This document shows positions 1-8,637 of a stretch of DNA of 64,000 bases, one piece after another. The position numbers were made by a program, and so were the translations under genes. Location of the stretch: positions 496,001 through 560,000 of the forward strand of contig NZ_JASZYG010000003.1 in the NCBI RefSeq assembly GCF_030317105.1, given 5' to 3'. The number at the start of each line of letters is the position of its first letter. Positions within the stretch are counted from its first letter, which is position 1. The notes below the pieces were generated by a model, which worked only from the letters and a program-made list of their open reading frames with translations, was not told the DNA's origin and ran no database searches. Source of the stretch: Variovorax brevis (GTDB taxonomy: Bacteria > Pseudomonadota > Gammaproteobacteria > Burkholderiales > Burkholderiaceae_C).

Positions 1-483
1 GATGCCGCGGGCCTGTCGTTCACGGCCTCGGGCATTCGCAGTTGCGCGCTGGGCGAACTGAGGTTCGTCTATTGCGTGGCGCCGCACCATCCGCTGGCGA
101 AGATCGACGTTCCCCTGAGCGACGAGGTGCTGCGTCAACACCGGGCCGTCGCCGCGGCAGACTCGACCCGGACGGGCGAGAGCATGACGGTCAACCTGAT
201 CGAAGGGCAGGACGTGCTGACGGTGGCAAGCATGCACGCCAAGCTCGCCGCCCAACTGCACGGGTTGGGCGGCGGCTTTCTGCCCGAGCCGATGGCACGC
301 GCCTACATCGAGGCCGGGCACCTGGTGGCCTGCAGGACCGAACGCCGCGCACCGCTGGGCCAGATGCATTGCGCTTGGCGCGTGCCCGCGGGTGGTCCGG
401 GCCATGCGCTCGAATGGTGGCTCGCGCGCTTCGAACACGAAGGTACGCGACGTGCGCTTCTTGAGAATCATCGGGGAAGATGA
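1..483 (+). CDS. LysR-family transcriptional regulator, C-terminal part (cut by window start)
   Basis: The frame is open from the first base of the window and ends at TGA 481-483, giving about 160 residues. It shows the substrate-binding half of a LysR regulator: a stretch reading FVYCVAPHHPLA, the typical second-subdomain entry, then a GLGGGFLPEPMA segment near the C-terminus like the conserved G-x-G-x-x-x-P of this family. The DNA-binding N-terminus lies outside the window. The target cannot be inferred because the divergent neighbour is also outside. The gene downstream on the same strand (FAD oxidoreductase) is about 108 bases away and is probably a separate unit. Confidence 0.8.
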   Translation, partial: DAAGLSFTASGIRSCALGELRFVYCVAPHHPLAKIDVPLSDEVLRQHRAVAAADSTRTGESMTVNLIEGQDVLTVASMHAKLAAQLHGLGGGFLPEPMARAYIEAGHLVACRTERRAPLGQMHCAWRVPAGGPGHALEWWLARFEHEGTRRALLENHRGR

Positions 484-591
484 GGCTGCCAATCCGGCGC
501 GCGTGCTGTTGAAATACGCTTCCGCCGCCGCGACCCCGAAGCGCAGTTCACCAGCCTGCTAGAGTGTCTCGGCCCGTCACACTCCACAAAA

Positions 592-1662
592 ATGATCATG
601 ACAAAACCAGGCTCTCCCAAACGCTCCAAACCCAAATTGCCGCGCCACTTCGCCATCGTCGGCGCCGGCATGGCGGGCGTCGCGTGCGCCCGTACGCTGG
701 TGCAGGCAGGTCATCGCGTGACCATGTTCGAGTGGGCCGACTTGCCCGGCGGGCGCATGACCAGCGAGTCGTCTCCCTTCGGCAACTTCGACAGCGGGGC
801 GCAGTACTTCACCGTGCGCGACCAGCGCTTCGTGCAGGCGCTGCAGGCCACGCCCGGCGTGTGCCGGCCGTGGAGCGCGAATGCGGTGCGCGTGCTCGAT
901 GCGCACGGACTGGTCGCGGAAGCCGCCTTGCCGACGCACGAAGCGCATTGGGTGGCGCAGCCGGGCATGCGTGCTCTCGTCGCGCATTGGGCCAAGCCGC
1001 TGGGCGAATCCCTCATGACCGGCGTGCAGGTGACCGGCATCGAACGCGACGCGCTCGACGCCACGCGCTGGCAGCTGCGCACTCAGGGCGCCGACGAATC
1101 GACGCACGTGTATTCGGGCTTCGACGCCGTGCTGCTGGCCACGCCGCCATCGCAGGCGCGGCGCCTGATCGGCAAGCATTCCCCGTCGCTCACCAAGACG
1201 CTGGCCCCGGTCAAGGTCGCGCCCTGCTGGACCTTGATGATCGCCTTTCCCAACGCCAACCAGCCCACGATGTCGCATCTGGGTCCGCAGTGGAACGCGG
1301 CGCGCAGCACGCACCACCGGGTGGCCTGGCTGGCGCGCGAGTCGTCCAAGCCCGGACGCGAGACCGTGGAACGCTGGACACTGCAGGCCAGCCCCGCGTG
1401 GTCGCAGGAACATCTCGCCGACGACGGCGCGCGCGTGCAGGCCAAGCTGCTGCGTGCTTTTTCGGAGATCACGGGCATCCGCGCCGAGCCCGCGCATGCC
1501 AGGACCCGCTGCTGGCCCGAAGCGCAAACGACTGTTCCCGCGGGCGTGCCGCACCTGTGGGATGAAAGCGCGCAAATCGGCGCCGCCGGCGACTGGTGCA
1601 CGGGTCACCGCGTCGAGGAAGCCTTTCTCTCGGGCCTGTCGCTGGCGTTGGCGGTGCACTGA
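592..1662 (+). CDS. NAD(P)/FAD-dependent oxidoreductase (renalase-like amine-oxidase fold)
   Basis: This 356-residue protein starts with a nucleotide-binding loop GAGMAGVACA around residue 23, followed about 25 residues later by FEWADLPGGRM, the glycine/arginine FAD motif seen in renalase-like and flavin amine-oxidase proteins. A second FAD-contact segment near the C-terminus reads IGAAGDWCTGHRVEEA, typical of the family. The enzyme is expected to be cytosolic; its substrate is not known from sequence. ATG 592 is used, with ATG 598 in frame as an alternative. It sits 26 bases before gluQ on the same strand, and the two are likely co-transcribed. Confidence 0.75.
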   Translation: MIMTKPGSPKRSKPKLPRHFAIVGAGMAGVACARTLVQAGHRVTMFEWADLPGGRMTSESSPFGNFDSGAQYFTVRDQRFVQALQATPGVCRPWSANAVRVLDAHGLVAEAALPTHEAHWVAQPGMRALVAHWAKPLGESLMTGVQVTGIERDALDATRWQLRTQGADESTHVYSGFDAVLLATPPSQARRLIGKHSPSLTKTLAPVKVAPCWTLMIAFPNANQPTMSHLGPQWNAARSTHHRVAWLARESSKPGRETVERWTLQASPAWSQEHLADDGARVQAKLLRAFSEITGIRAEPAHARTRCWPEAQTTVPAGVPHLWDESAQIGAAGDWCTGHRVEEAFLSGLSLALAVH

Positions 1663-1688
1663 ACGCCCACTGAACCCCCTTTTCCGCG

Positions 1689-2588
1689 TTGAGACCCACC
1701 GGCCGATTCGCACCCTCGCCCACCGGCCCGTTGCACGCGGGTTCGCTCGTCGCTGCGCTGGCGAGTTGGCTCGACGTGCGCGCGCGCGGCCCGAACGCGC
1801 GCTGGCTGGTGCGCATCGAGGACGCCGACACCGAGCGTTGCCTGCCGGGCATGGGCGAACACATCCTCGGCCAACTGGCAGCCTGCGGACTGACGCCTGA
1901 CGAAGCACCGGTGTGGCAGACGCGCCGCACCGATCTCTACGACGCTGCGCTGTCGCGCCTGCGCGACGCAGCGCTCGCCTACCCCTGCGGCTGTTCACGC
2001 AAGGACATCGACGAAGCGCTGGCGCGCCAGGGCGTCGTTCATGCGCGCAATGCCGAGCGTGTGTATCCCGGCACCTGTCGCGACGGCCTTCACGGCAAGC
2101 CGGCAAGGGCATGGCGCTTTGCAGCCGAAAAATTCCAGGCCGACAAGGGCAAGCTTCATTGGCTGGACCGCCGCCTTGGACACCAGTCGCAGGACGTGGC
2201 GCACGCCGTGGGCGACTTCGTCCTGAAGCGGGCCGACGGCCCGTGGGCCTATCAGTTGGCAGTCGTCATCGACGATGCGCAGCAAGGCGTGACCGACGTG
2301 GTGCGCGGCGAGGACCTGGCGGACAACACGGCACGCCAGATCCTGTTGCAGCGGGCGCTCGGCCTGCCGACGCCCAGCTATCTGCACACGCCGCTGGTGC
2401 TTGGCGAAGACGGTCAAAAGCTCTCCAAGCAGAACGGCGCGACGCCGCTGGACACGGCGAGCCCCGAGGCTGCCCGCGCGGCATTGCTGGCTGCGGCGCG
2501 GGTCCTGCGCATGGAGGGGCATGAACCGGACGCGTGGGTTGCCCAGTGGCGCGATCTCTACAATCCCGGGGCTGATGACCCCCTCTGA
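1689..2588 (+). CDS. gluQ: Glutamyl-Q tRNA(Asp) synthetase
   Basis: A 299-residue truncated glutamyl-tRNA synthetase paralogue that loads glutamate onto the queuosine base of tRNA(Asp). It begins with [16 protein letters not shown], the class I signature that contains the HIGH-like element, and carries KLSKQNGA near residue 240 as the KMSKS-like loop. A zinc site is visible as C-G-C around residue 99-101 with a later Y-x-x-x-C (VYPGTC). The anticodon-binding domain is absent, as expected for the family. The start is a TTG directly before the conserved N-terminus; no ATG or GTG lies upstream in a plausible position. Its end overlaps the start of trmB by 14 bases. Confidence 0.92.
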   Translation: MRPTGRFAPSPTGPLHAGSLVAALASWLDVRARGPNARWLVRIEDADTERCLPGMGEHILGQLAACGLTPDEAPVWQTRRTDLYDAALSRLRDAALAYPCGCSRKDIDEALARQGVVHARNAERVYPGTCRDGLHGKPARAWRFAAEKFQADKGKLHWLDRRLGHQSQDVAHAVGDFVLKRADGPWAYQLAVVIDDAQQGVTDVVRGEDLADNTARQILLQRALGLPTPSYLHTPLVLGEDGQKLSKQNGATPLDTASPEAARAALLAAARVLRMEGHEPDAWVAQWRDLYNPGADDPL

Positions 2589-3345
2589 CACCGCTCCGCC
2601 GCCGTCCGGAAACGACGTACCCGGCACTCCCCTCCCCGGGGCCGATGCGCCCGACGCGCCGCATCCGCTCCATCGCCGCCTCAAGAGCTTTGTCAAGCGC
2701 GGTGGCCGTACGACCGACGGCCAGGCGCGCGCCTATGAAGAATTCGGACCGCAGTACCTGCTGCCTTACCGCGAAGCAACGCTCGACCTGAGCGACGCAT
2801 TCGCCCGTGCCGCACCCACCGTGCTCGAAATCGGCTTCGGCATGGGCGAAGCCACGGCGCACATCGCCGCGCTCATGCCGGAAAAGAACTTCCTGTGCTG
2901 CGAAGTGCACGAACCCGGCGTCGGCGCCCTGCTCAAACGCATCGGCGAGCGCGAGTTGACCAACATCCGCATCTGCGCACATGACGCGGTCGACGTGATC
3001 GACAACATGCTCGCGCCGGAAGTGCTCGCCGGCGTCCATATCTTTTTTCCGGATCCGTGGCACAAGAAGCGCCACAACAAGCGCCGGCTGATCCAGCCGC
3101 CGCTGGTCAAGAAGCTGGCTGACCGCCTCATGCCCGGCGGATACCTGCACTGCGCGACCGACTGGCAGCCTTACGCCGCGCAGATGCTGGAAGTGCTGTC
3201 ACAGGAACCGTTGCTGCGCAACGCCGCTGCCGGCTCCGCCGACGGCTACGCCCCCAAGCCCGACTACCGCCCTCTGACCAAGTTCGAGAACCGCGGTTTG
3301 AAACTCGGACATGGCGTTTACGACGTTTTATTCACGAAAACCTGA
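2575..3345 (+). CDS. trmB: tRNA (guanine-N7-)-methyltransferase
   Basis: A 256-residue SAM-dependent methyltransferase that makes m7G46 in tRNA. The SAM-binding motif reads [14 protein letters not shown], followed by the family hallmark [15 protein letters not shown] and a TDW segment near the C-terminus. The first 30 residues are proline-rich and not conserved. The open frame extends upstream, but ATG 2575, which overlaps the gluQ stop by 14 bases, is the natural start for a coupled gene. Two tRNA-modifying genes in tandem suggest a small translation-related operon. Confidence 0.93.
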   Translation: MTPSDTAPPPSGNDVPGTPLPGADAPDAPHPLHRRLKSFVKRGGRTTDGQARAYEEFGPQYLLPYREATLDLSDAFARAAPTVLEIGFGMGEATAHIAALMPEKNFLCCEVHEPGVGALLKRIGERELTNIRICAHDAVDVIDNMLAPEVLAGVHIFFPDPWHKKRHNKRRLIQPPLVKKLADRLMPGGYLHCATDWQPYAAQMLEVLSQEPLLRNAAAGSADGYAPKPDYRPLTKFENRGLKLGHGVYDVLFTKT

Positions 3346-3397
3346 TCTCGTTGCGCTGACCTGGCACTGACGTTGCGTACGATCCAATCGTTACAAA

Positions 3398-4564
3398 ATG
3401 TCATGGATTCGTCGAATGGATACAACGCGCAGGAAATGGCTGGTCAGTGCCGGTGTCGGGCTCGCCGTCGGCGGCCTGACCGGAGCCTCGAGCCTGGCGC
3501 AGGCAGCGCAACCCGGCGCCCGCAAGGTCGTCCTGGGCCAATCGGTGCCGCTGACAGGCGCCGCCAGCGAGATCGGCCTGGCCTTTGCCGCCGGCGCCAA
3601 GCTCTACGTCGACGCGTTCAACAGCAAGCCTGACAGCCCCTGGCAACTCGAGTTGCGGCAATTGGACGACGGCTACGATGCGGCCCGCGCAAGCGCGAAT
3701 GCCAAGAAACTGGCCGCCGACGGTGCGGACCTGCTCTTCGGCTTCGTGGGCACCGCGAGCAGCAGTGCAGGTGCGGCCGTGGCCAAGCAGGAGGGACTCG
3801 TGCTCCTGGCGCCCTTCGCCGCGGCGGATTCGTTGCGCGATGGCTCCAACCCGCAGGTCTTTCACGTGCGCCCCAGCATGGCCGACGAAGCCTTCAAGAT
3901 GGTCCAGCAGTGCTCGACCATCGGGCAGACCCGCGTCGCGGTGCTGGCCGAAGACGACGCCATGGGCCGCGCCGGCCTGGCGGCCGTCGAACAGGCCCTG
4001 CGCGAACTCAAGATGCCGCCGCCCGTCGCCAGCGCCTTCGTGCCCGTCAACAGCGACAAGGTCGACGCGGCAGTGGCGACGATTGGTGCGCAGCGGCCGC
4101 AGGTCGTGATCCAGGTGTCGCTGTTCAACACCACCGCCGCCTTCATCCGCAAGATGAAGAAGGCGGGATACACCGGGGCGTTCATGAACTTCTCGGTGGT
4201 CGGCATCGATCCTCTCTTCGTGGCCCTGGGCAAGGACATCCGCGGCGTCGTCATCTCGCAGGTGGTGCCGTCGCCGCGCAGTTCGGCATTGCCGATCGTG
4301 CGCGAATACCTCGCGGCCATCGACAACTCCGATCAGGCGCCCAGCTACGAAAGCCTCGAAGGCTTCATCGCCGCCAAGGCCTTGGGTGAAGCGGCCCGCC
4401 GTGCCGGTCCTGGTTCGCCCAAAACGACATTGCCGCGCGCCCTCTCGAGCATGACCGACGTCGACGTGGGCGGCTTTCGGTTGCATCTGCGCGCCGGCGT
4501 TCGCGATTCGGCGTGGGCGATCGACCTCGTGACCGTCACCGCGGACGGACGCGTGATTCGCTGA
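3398..4564 (+). CDS. ABC transporter substrate-binding protein, branched-chain amino acid type
   Basis: A 388-residue periplasmic binding protein of fold type I (Peripla_BP_6). The N-terminus has a twin-arginine motif, TRRKWLVSAG, followed by a hydrophobic stretch and an AQA cleavage region, so export by Tat is likely. The mature protein starts KVVLGQSVPLTGAAS, typical of LivJ/LivK-like proteins. No permease or ATPase gene is adjacent, so this is an orphan binding protein that must use a transporter encoded elsewhere or act as a sensor. A second in-frame ATG lies at 3416. The ligand is unknown. Confidence 0.8.
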   Translation: MSWIRRMDTTRRKWLVSAGVGLAVGGLTGASSLAQAAQPGARKVVLGQSVPLTGAASEIGLAFAAGAKLYVDAFNSKPDSPWQLELRQLDDGYDAARASANAKKLAADGADLLFGFVGTASSSAGAAVAKQEGLVLLAPFAAADSLRDGSNPQVFHVRPSMADEAFKMVQQCSTIGQTRVAVLAEDDAMGRAGLAAVEQALRELKMPPPVASAFVPVNSDKVDAAVATIGAQRPQVVIQVSLFNTTAAFIRKMKKAGYTGAFMNFSVVGIDPLFVALGKDIRGVVISQVVPSPRSSALPIVREYLAAIDNSDQAPSYESLEGFIAAKALGEAARRAGPGSPKTTLPRALSSMTDVDVGGFRLHLRAGVRDSAWAIDLVTVTADGRVIR

Positions 4565-4602
4565 GCTGAGGGCCGCGGGGCTTTCGGGTTTTCCGACGCC
4601 CA

Positions 4603-4622
4603 TCTGTCGTGTTCTGGACAGA
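4603..4622. promoter_or_regulatory. Imperfect palindrome upstream of the HD-domain gene
   Basis: TCTGTC and GACAGA face each other across 8 bases, about 65 bases before the ATG at 4686. The site could be an operator or the base of a small stem-loop. There is no T-run, so it is not a standard terminator for the upstream gene. Confidence 0.25.
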
Positions 4623-4685
4623 CGCCGGGAGCACGCGCGTCTACAGTCTCCGTCTGACAAGATTTCAATGACGGAGACATCCACG

Positions 4686-5279
4686 ATGAACGAAAGAGCA
4701 AGCTTCGTGCGCATGCAGGACAGCACGCGCGAAGACTGGCAACTGATCGGCGGCGAGTTCATGCGCTTTGCCAGCGATTTGCCCAGCCGCGTGATCAAGC
4801 ATCTGCAGATCCTCGAAGGCGACTACGGCGGCTTTCCGGTCGACCGCTACACCCATTCGCTGCAGACGGCCACGCGCGCGCTGCGCGACGGGCGTGACGA
4901 GGAATACGTTGTCTGCGCACTGCTGCACGACATCGGCGACACACTGGGCAGCTTCAACCACCCGGACATCGCCGCTGCCATCCTCAAGCCCTTCGTGACT
5001 GAGGAGAACCACTGGATGGTGCAGCACCACGGCATCTTCCAGGGCCACTACTTCTTCCACCACATCGGCCTGGACCGCGACCTGCGTGAGAACTTCCGCC
5101 AGCATCCGCACTTCGAGCGAACCGCGGAGTTCTGCGAGCTCTACGACAACCCCGCGTTCGATGCCAGGGCCGAGACCTTGCCCATCACCAAATTCGAGCC
5201 CATGCTGCGGCGCGTGATGGCGCAGCCCCGCCAAAGCATCTACAAGGACGCCGTCAAACAACCGTCCGCCACCGACTGA
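4686..5279 (+). CDS. HD-domain protein, probable diiron oxygenase of the PhnZ/MIOX type
   Basis: A 197-residue HD-superfamily protein. Candidate metal ligands are visible as H57 (YTHSLQ), H81-D82 (LLHDIGD), H92 (NHPDIAAA), H115 (VQHHG) and D154 (ELYDNP). The histidine in the NHPDIAAA segment and the later QHH resemble the extra ligands of mixed-valent diiron oxygenases such as PhnZ and myo-inositol oxygenase rather than a plain phosphohydrolase; this comparison is from memory of the families. ATG 4686 is chosen over ATG 4668 because GGAG at 4673-4676 sits 9 bases before it. The gene directly precedes a class II aldolase gene, and the pair probably act on one substrate. Confidence 0.7.
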   Translation: MNERASFVRMQDSTREDWQLIGGEFMRFASDLPSRVIKHLQILEGDYGGFPVDRYTHSLQTATRALRDGRDEEYVVCALLHDIGDTLGSFNHPDIAAAILKPFVTEENHWMVQHHGIFQGHYFFHHIGLDRDLRENFRQHPHFERTAEFCELYDNPAFDARAETLPITKFEPMLRRVMAQPRQSIYKDAVKQPSATD

Positions 5280-5299
5280 GACACGCAAGGAGACCCATG

Positions 5300-6079
5300 A
5301 TGAATGCCACCACACCCACCGAAATGAGCGAAGTCCGCAAACTCGTCAGCGACGAGGAATGGCAGCTGCGCGTGGACCTTGCAGCCTGCTATCGGCTCGT
5401 CGCGCTGTACGGCTGGAGCGACCTCGTGTTCACGCACATCAGCGCCCGCATTCCGGGGCCCGAGCATCACTTCCTGATCAATCCCTACGGACTGATGTTT
5501 GACGAAATCACCGCGTCGAGCCTGGTCAAGGTCGACCAGCAGTGCAACAAGCTGATCGATTCGCCCTACCCCGTGAACCCGGCCGGTTTTGTGATTCACA
5601 GCGCCGTGCATGCGGCGCGCGAAGACGTCCAGTGCGTGCTGCACACCCACACGCGAGCCGGCGTCGCGGTGAGCGCACAGAAGAATGGGGTGCTGCCCAT
5701 CAGCCAGCAATCGACCTTCGTGCTGGGCTCGCTGGCCTATCACGACTACGAAGGCGTCGCCTTCCGCGACGACGAGAAGCCGCGCCTGCAGGCCGACATG
5801 GGCGAAGCCAACTACCTGATGCTTCGTAACCATGGCTTGCTCACCGTGGGAAAGACCATTGCCGATGCGTTTCTTGCGATGTACGTCTTCGAGACCACCT
5901 GCCAGATCCAGATCGCGGCACAATCGGGCGGCACCGAACTCACGCAAGTCGATCCGCGCATCATCGAAGGGGTCGGGCACGCGATGAAGGTGCAGACCGG
6001 CGGCGGTTTGGGGGGTCAGTTTGTCTGGCCCTCGTTGATCCGGAAGCTCGATCGCACCGACCCGGGCTACCGGCAATAG
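5300..6079 (+). CDS. Class II aldolase/adducin family protein
   Basis: A 259-residue zinc-dependent class II aldolase. Zinc ligands are visible as H115 and H117 in LHTHTRAG and a later histidine in LRNHGLL. These enzymes cleave or decarboxylate phosphorylated or free hydroxy-sugar acids; the substrate here is not clear. AAGGAG at 5287-5292 lies 7 bases before ATG 5300, and ATG 5297 is in frame but too close to it. The gap to the HD-domain gene is 20 bases, so the two form an operon. No terminator is obvious immediately after the stop codon. Confidence 0.82.
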   Translation: MNATTPTEMSEVRKLVSDEEWQLRVDLAACYRLVALYGWSDLVFTHISARIPGPEHHFLINPYGLMFDEITASSLVKVDQQCNKLIDSPYPVNPAGFVIHSAVHAAREDVQCVLHTHTRAGVAVSAQKNGVLPISQQSTFVLGSLAYHDYEGVAFRDDEKPRLQADMGEANYLMLRNHGLLTVGKTIADAFLAMYVFETTCQIQIAAQSGGTELTQVDPRIIEGVGHAMKVQTGGGLGGQFVWPSLIRKLDRTDPGYRQ

Positions 6080-6347
6080 CGCATCCACGCCGGGCACCTG
6101 CAACGCCCCCTGCAAGCGCGCGCAAGGAGCGCGATCTGCTCAGGGCTGCGCAAACAATCCGCGAGCGCAACTCTCCGTCGCCCGCGGTTGCGCTCTTTAC
6201 GCTGCCTAACCAGATAAATGTCACAGCCCGACAACATATATGGTAGGCATGTGAAAGGTGACGGCAGCTATACTCTCCCTGAAGTAATACCAACTAATTA
6301 AAAGCGCCCTACCTGCGCCGCAGGTTGAAGCACACAGGGAGTTAGCA
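6080..6347. other. AT-richer intergenic leader region
   Basis: There is no gene before the small frame at 6348. The second half is visibly richer in A and T than its surroundings and holds a -10-like TATACT at 6269-6274 with no good -35 partner. A short stem (ACCTGC/GCAGGT) lies at 6311-6325, and AGGGAG at 6336-6341 is a ribosome-binding site for the frame at 6348. The region looks like a promoter and 5' leader for the downstream FAD oxidoreductase. Confidence 0.4.
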
Positions 6348-6494
6348 ATGCACGCCGTTAATAGACAGCCCGGTTCTCTTGCAGGAACCGGGTTGATGGG
6401 TTTTTTTTCGTCTAGAGAATCGGCACTTTTCGTACGCGCCTTTGGGAATCCGGCGAATTTCCCCATCGGCTATTGCCCAATTCGGGGGCGCTGA
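6348..6494 (+). CDS. Possible leader peptide, 48 residues
   Basis: A short frame begins at ATG 6348, 6 bases after AGGGAG, and runs 48 codons to TGA 6492-6494. That TGA overlaps the ATG of the FAD oxidoreductase, giving the TGATG of translational coupling. The frame runs straight through a strong hairpin with a T-tract at 6369-6408. The predicted peptide (MHAVNRQPGSLAGTG at its start) resembles nothing I recognise. Good ribosome-binding site and coupling argue for translation; unknown sequence and the embedded hairpin argue for a regulatory role or chance. Confidence 0.35.
   Translation: MHAVNRQPGSLAGTGLMGFFSSRESALFVRAFGNPANFPIGYCPIRGR
6369..6408 (+). terminator. Terminator- or attenuator-like hairpin ahead of the FAD oxidoreductase
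   Basis: CCCGGTTC (6369-6376) and GAACCGGG (6385-6392) form a perfect 8-bp stem with an 8-base loop. Eight T residues follow at 6401-6408, after an 8-base gap. The gap makes it a poor textbook terminator, but the position inside the leader of a gene starting at 6494 suits conditional termination. It could also end a small RNA transcribed from the region around 6270. Confidence 0.5.
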
Positions 6495-7795
6495 TGGCAA
6501 AGCGCATTGTCGTCATTGGCGCAGGCATTGCAGGCCTCGCAACGGCTGAACTTCTGCAAAGATATCCGGGCAACAGCGTCATCCTCGTTGAAGCGACGGA
6601 GCAGGTCGGCTCAGGTTCCAGCATGGACCAACACGGGTGGTTTCACGCGGGAAGCCTTTACTCCCTGCGCTCCAACCACCTGACGATGAGTTCGGCGCTG
6701 AGCAACCTCTCGGTGCTCATCGATCACTACGCGAATTTTTTTGGCGCCAAGCCCGAGGACGATGGACCGCCCCTTCCATCGACGTGGTTCGAAGCCCGAT
6801 CCATCCAGTATCTTTTTCCGGGCGACCATGGCGCCCTGGTCGAATCATTTTTGGCCGATCCGCGAGGCTACAAAGACAGGGCGTTGCGTAATTTCACCGA
6901 GCATGCCGGAGCCATTGCAACAGCCGAGGCGCGCATGGGGCGAATGCTCGGCTTCGACCGGGTACTCAATGGCATCAAGCTGGTCGGCGCAGACTCCCCG
7001 ATGCGCACGCCGACCATTGTTCGCGACCTGGCCGAAAGCTTTCTCACCAATGGCGGTGCGATTCGATTTGGCGCCGTCTGCCTGGGCTATGAACGCCAAG
7101 CCGCCGGCGATATCAAGGTTTCGCTGGCCGGTGGCGAGTCGGTCACGGCCAATGAATTGATTTTCTGCACGGGCGGCCAGTCCCAGGGCGCGCATCATAT
7201 GCACACCAAGGCGTCGGTTCGCAAAAGCCCGGTTCTGGTGTCGTCGCCGAAATTGTGGCCCGATAACCTCGTGGTCGTCGAGGACGAGAATTACCCTTCG
7301 CTTTCCCATATCCTGCATAGATTCCACGGCATTGAATATTCCGTCATATCGGGCGGCTATTCCGCCGACGCCGAGGATATTGAAGGTCAGAAAAGAATTG
7401 CAGAGGAATTACGTCAGGTTGTGTTGCGCTATTTCCCGACGCGCGCCCAAGACGCAAAAATGCAGGTCTTCTTTGGCACCAAAGTGGATCTGGAAGGCGA
7501 TGGCAACGCCCGCGACTACTCCCCGCAAATTGCGGAACTCGACGCCAATGTGCTGTCGATTTTTCCGGGCAAGTTTTCGTTTTCCTTTCTTCTTGCCAAG
7601 GATGTTGCAAGGCGGATCATGAATTGTTCGGCCGTGCCGGAAGCGCCTGCTGTTCGCAGCAGCATCGACGCCCGCCGCGTGGCTCGCCCACGCCATGAAC
7701 TCATCGCCGGGGAGCTCATCGATCAGGAACTGCACCGCCATCTTCAGGCCGACTTTCTGGCCAAGCTGGTGTGTCCCAAGCCGCTGGTCACCTGA
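6494..7795 (+). CDS. FAD-dependent oxidoreductase of the DAO type
   Basis: A 433-residue flavoprotein. The N-terminal Rossmann motif reads VVIGAGIAGLATAELL, with an acidic strand end (LVEATEQVGSGSS) and a QHGWFHAG segment like D-amino-acid-oxidase/glycine-oxidase-fold proteins. The substrate is not known. ATG 6494 overlaps the stop of the 48-codon leader frame; a TTG at 6473 is in frame but has no ribosome-binding site. Codon use is visibly richer in AT-ending codons (AAT, TTT, GAA) than in flanking genes, which suggests relatively recent acquisition. It shares this trait with the oxidoreductase pair at 50.4-52.8 kb. Confidence 0.7.
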   Translation: MAKRIVVIGAGIAGLATAELLQRYPGNSVILVEATEQVGSGSSMDQHGWFHAGSLYSLRSNHLTMSSALSNLSVLIDHYANFFGAKPEDDGPPLPSTWFEARSIQYLFPGDHGALVESFLADPRGYKDRALRNFTEHAGAIATAEARMGRMLGFDRVLNGIKLVGADSPMRTPTIVRDLAESFLTNGGAIRFGAVCLGYERQAAGDIKVSLAGGESVTANELIFCTGGQSQGAHHMHTKASVRKSPVLVSSPKLWPDNLVVVEDENYPSLSHILHRFHGIEYSVISGGYSADAEDIEGQKRIAEELRQVVLRYFPTRAQDAKMQVFFGTKVDLEGDGNARDYSPQIAELDANVLSIFPGKFSFSFLLAKDVARRIMNCSAVPEAPAVRSSIDARRVARPRHELIAGELIDQELHRHLQADFLAKLVCPKPLVT

Positions 7796-7872
7796 ACGTT
7801 GAACCAGCCCGCCGAGCGCAATGCGCGCTGGTTGGAGGAAGCACGGCAGCTTGCAAGCAAAATGCTGCAACC

Positions 7873-8628
7873 ATGACCCATCCCTCCATCTCCCCCGCTG
7901 TCGTCGCGGCGTTCTGTCCGACGGGCAAGCTGCGCGCCTCCATCAATCTCGGCAATCCGATCCTCGCCAATCGCGATCCGGCCACGGGCGAGCCGGTCGG
8001 CATTTCGATCGACCTCGCGCGGGCTTTTGGCGAACGCCTGGGCGTCGAGACCGAGTGGCTCGTGTTTGACAAGGCAGTCCAGTCAGTGACCGCGGTGCGA
8101 AACGAGCAGGCGGACATCGGCTTCTTCGCCATCGACCCCGCGCGCAGTGAAGGCTTGCGCTTCACCGCGCCCTACGTGCTGATCGAAGGCAGTTATCTCG
8201 TACCGCAGCCATCGGCCCTGCAGGACAACGAAGCGGTCGACCACGCGGGCGTGCGGATCGGCGTGGCTTCGGGCAGCGCCTACGACCTTTTCCTCACGCG
8301 CGAGATCAAGAGTGCCGCCATCGAACGGTTGCTGAAGGCGGAAGACGTCGTTGAAGCGCTCCTCGGGGGCCGGGTCGAGGTGGCCGCCGGCATCCGCCAG
8401 ATGCTCGAATCCGTCGCAGCCGGCAGCCAGGGCGCGCTGCGCCTGCTGCCTGGCCGCTTCATGGTCATTCAGCAGGCAATGGGCACACCGGCCAGCCGTG
8501 GCGATGAGGCCGCGGCGCTGCTTTCGAGCTTTGTCGAGGAGATGAAAGCCAGTGGCTTCGTTGCCGACTCGATGAAACGCCACGGCATCCAGGGCGCGAC
8601 CGTCGCGCCGGCCGGCGCCGTCGCCTGA
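7873..8628 (+). CDS. Amino-acid-type solute-binding protein (SBP_bac_3 fold) without signal peptide
   Basis: A 251-residue protein with the family 3 solute-binding pattern: KLRASINLGNPILAN near the start, GISIDLARAFGERLG, then QADIGFFAIDPAR and FTAPYVLIEGSYLVP. Normal members carry an export signal before this core; here the core begins 17 residues after the only sensible ATG and no hydrophobic leader is visible, nor is one available upstream in frame. The product may therefore be cytosolic or inactive as a transport component. No permease or ATPase gene is adjacent. A ribosome-binding site is not obvious. Confidence 0.7.
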   Translation: MTHPSISPAVVAAFCPTGKLRASINLGNPILANRDPATGEPVGISIDLARAFGERLGVETEWLVFDKAVQSVTAVRNEQADIGFFAIDPARSEGLRFTAPYVLIEGSYLVPQPSALQDNEAVDHAGVRIGVASGSAYDLFLTREIKSAAIERLLKAEDVVEALLGGRVEVAAGIRQMLESVAAGSQGALRLLPGRFMVIQQAMGTPASRGDEAAALLSSFVEEMKASGFVADSMKRHGIQGATVAPAGAVA

Positions 8629-8637
8629 GGGGTCGGT

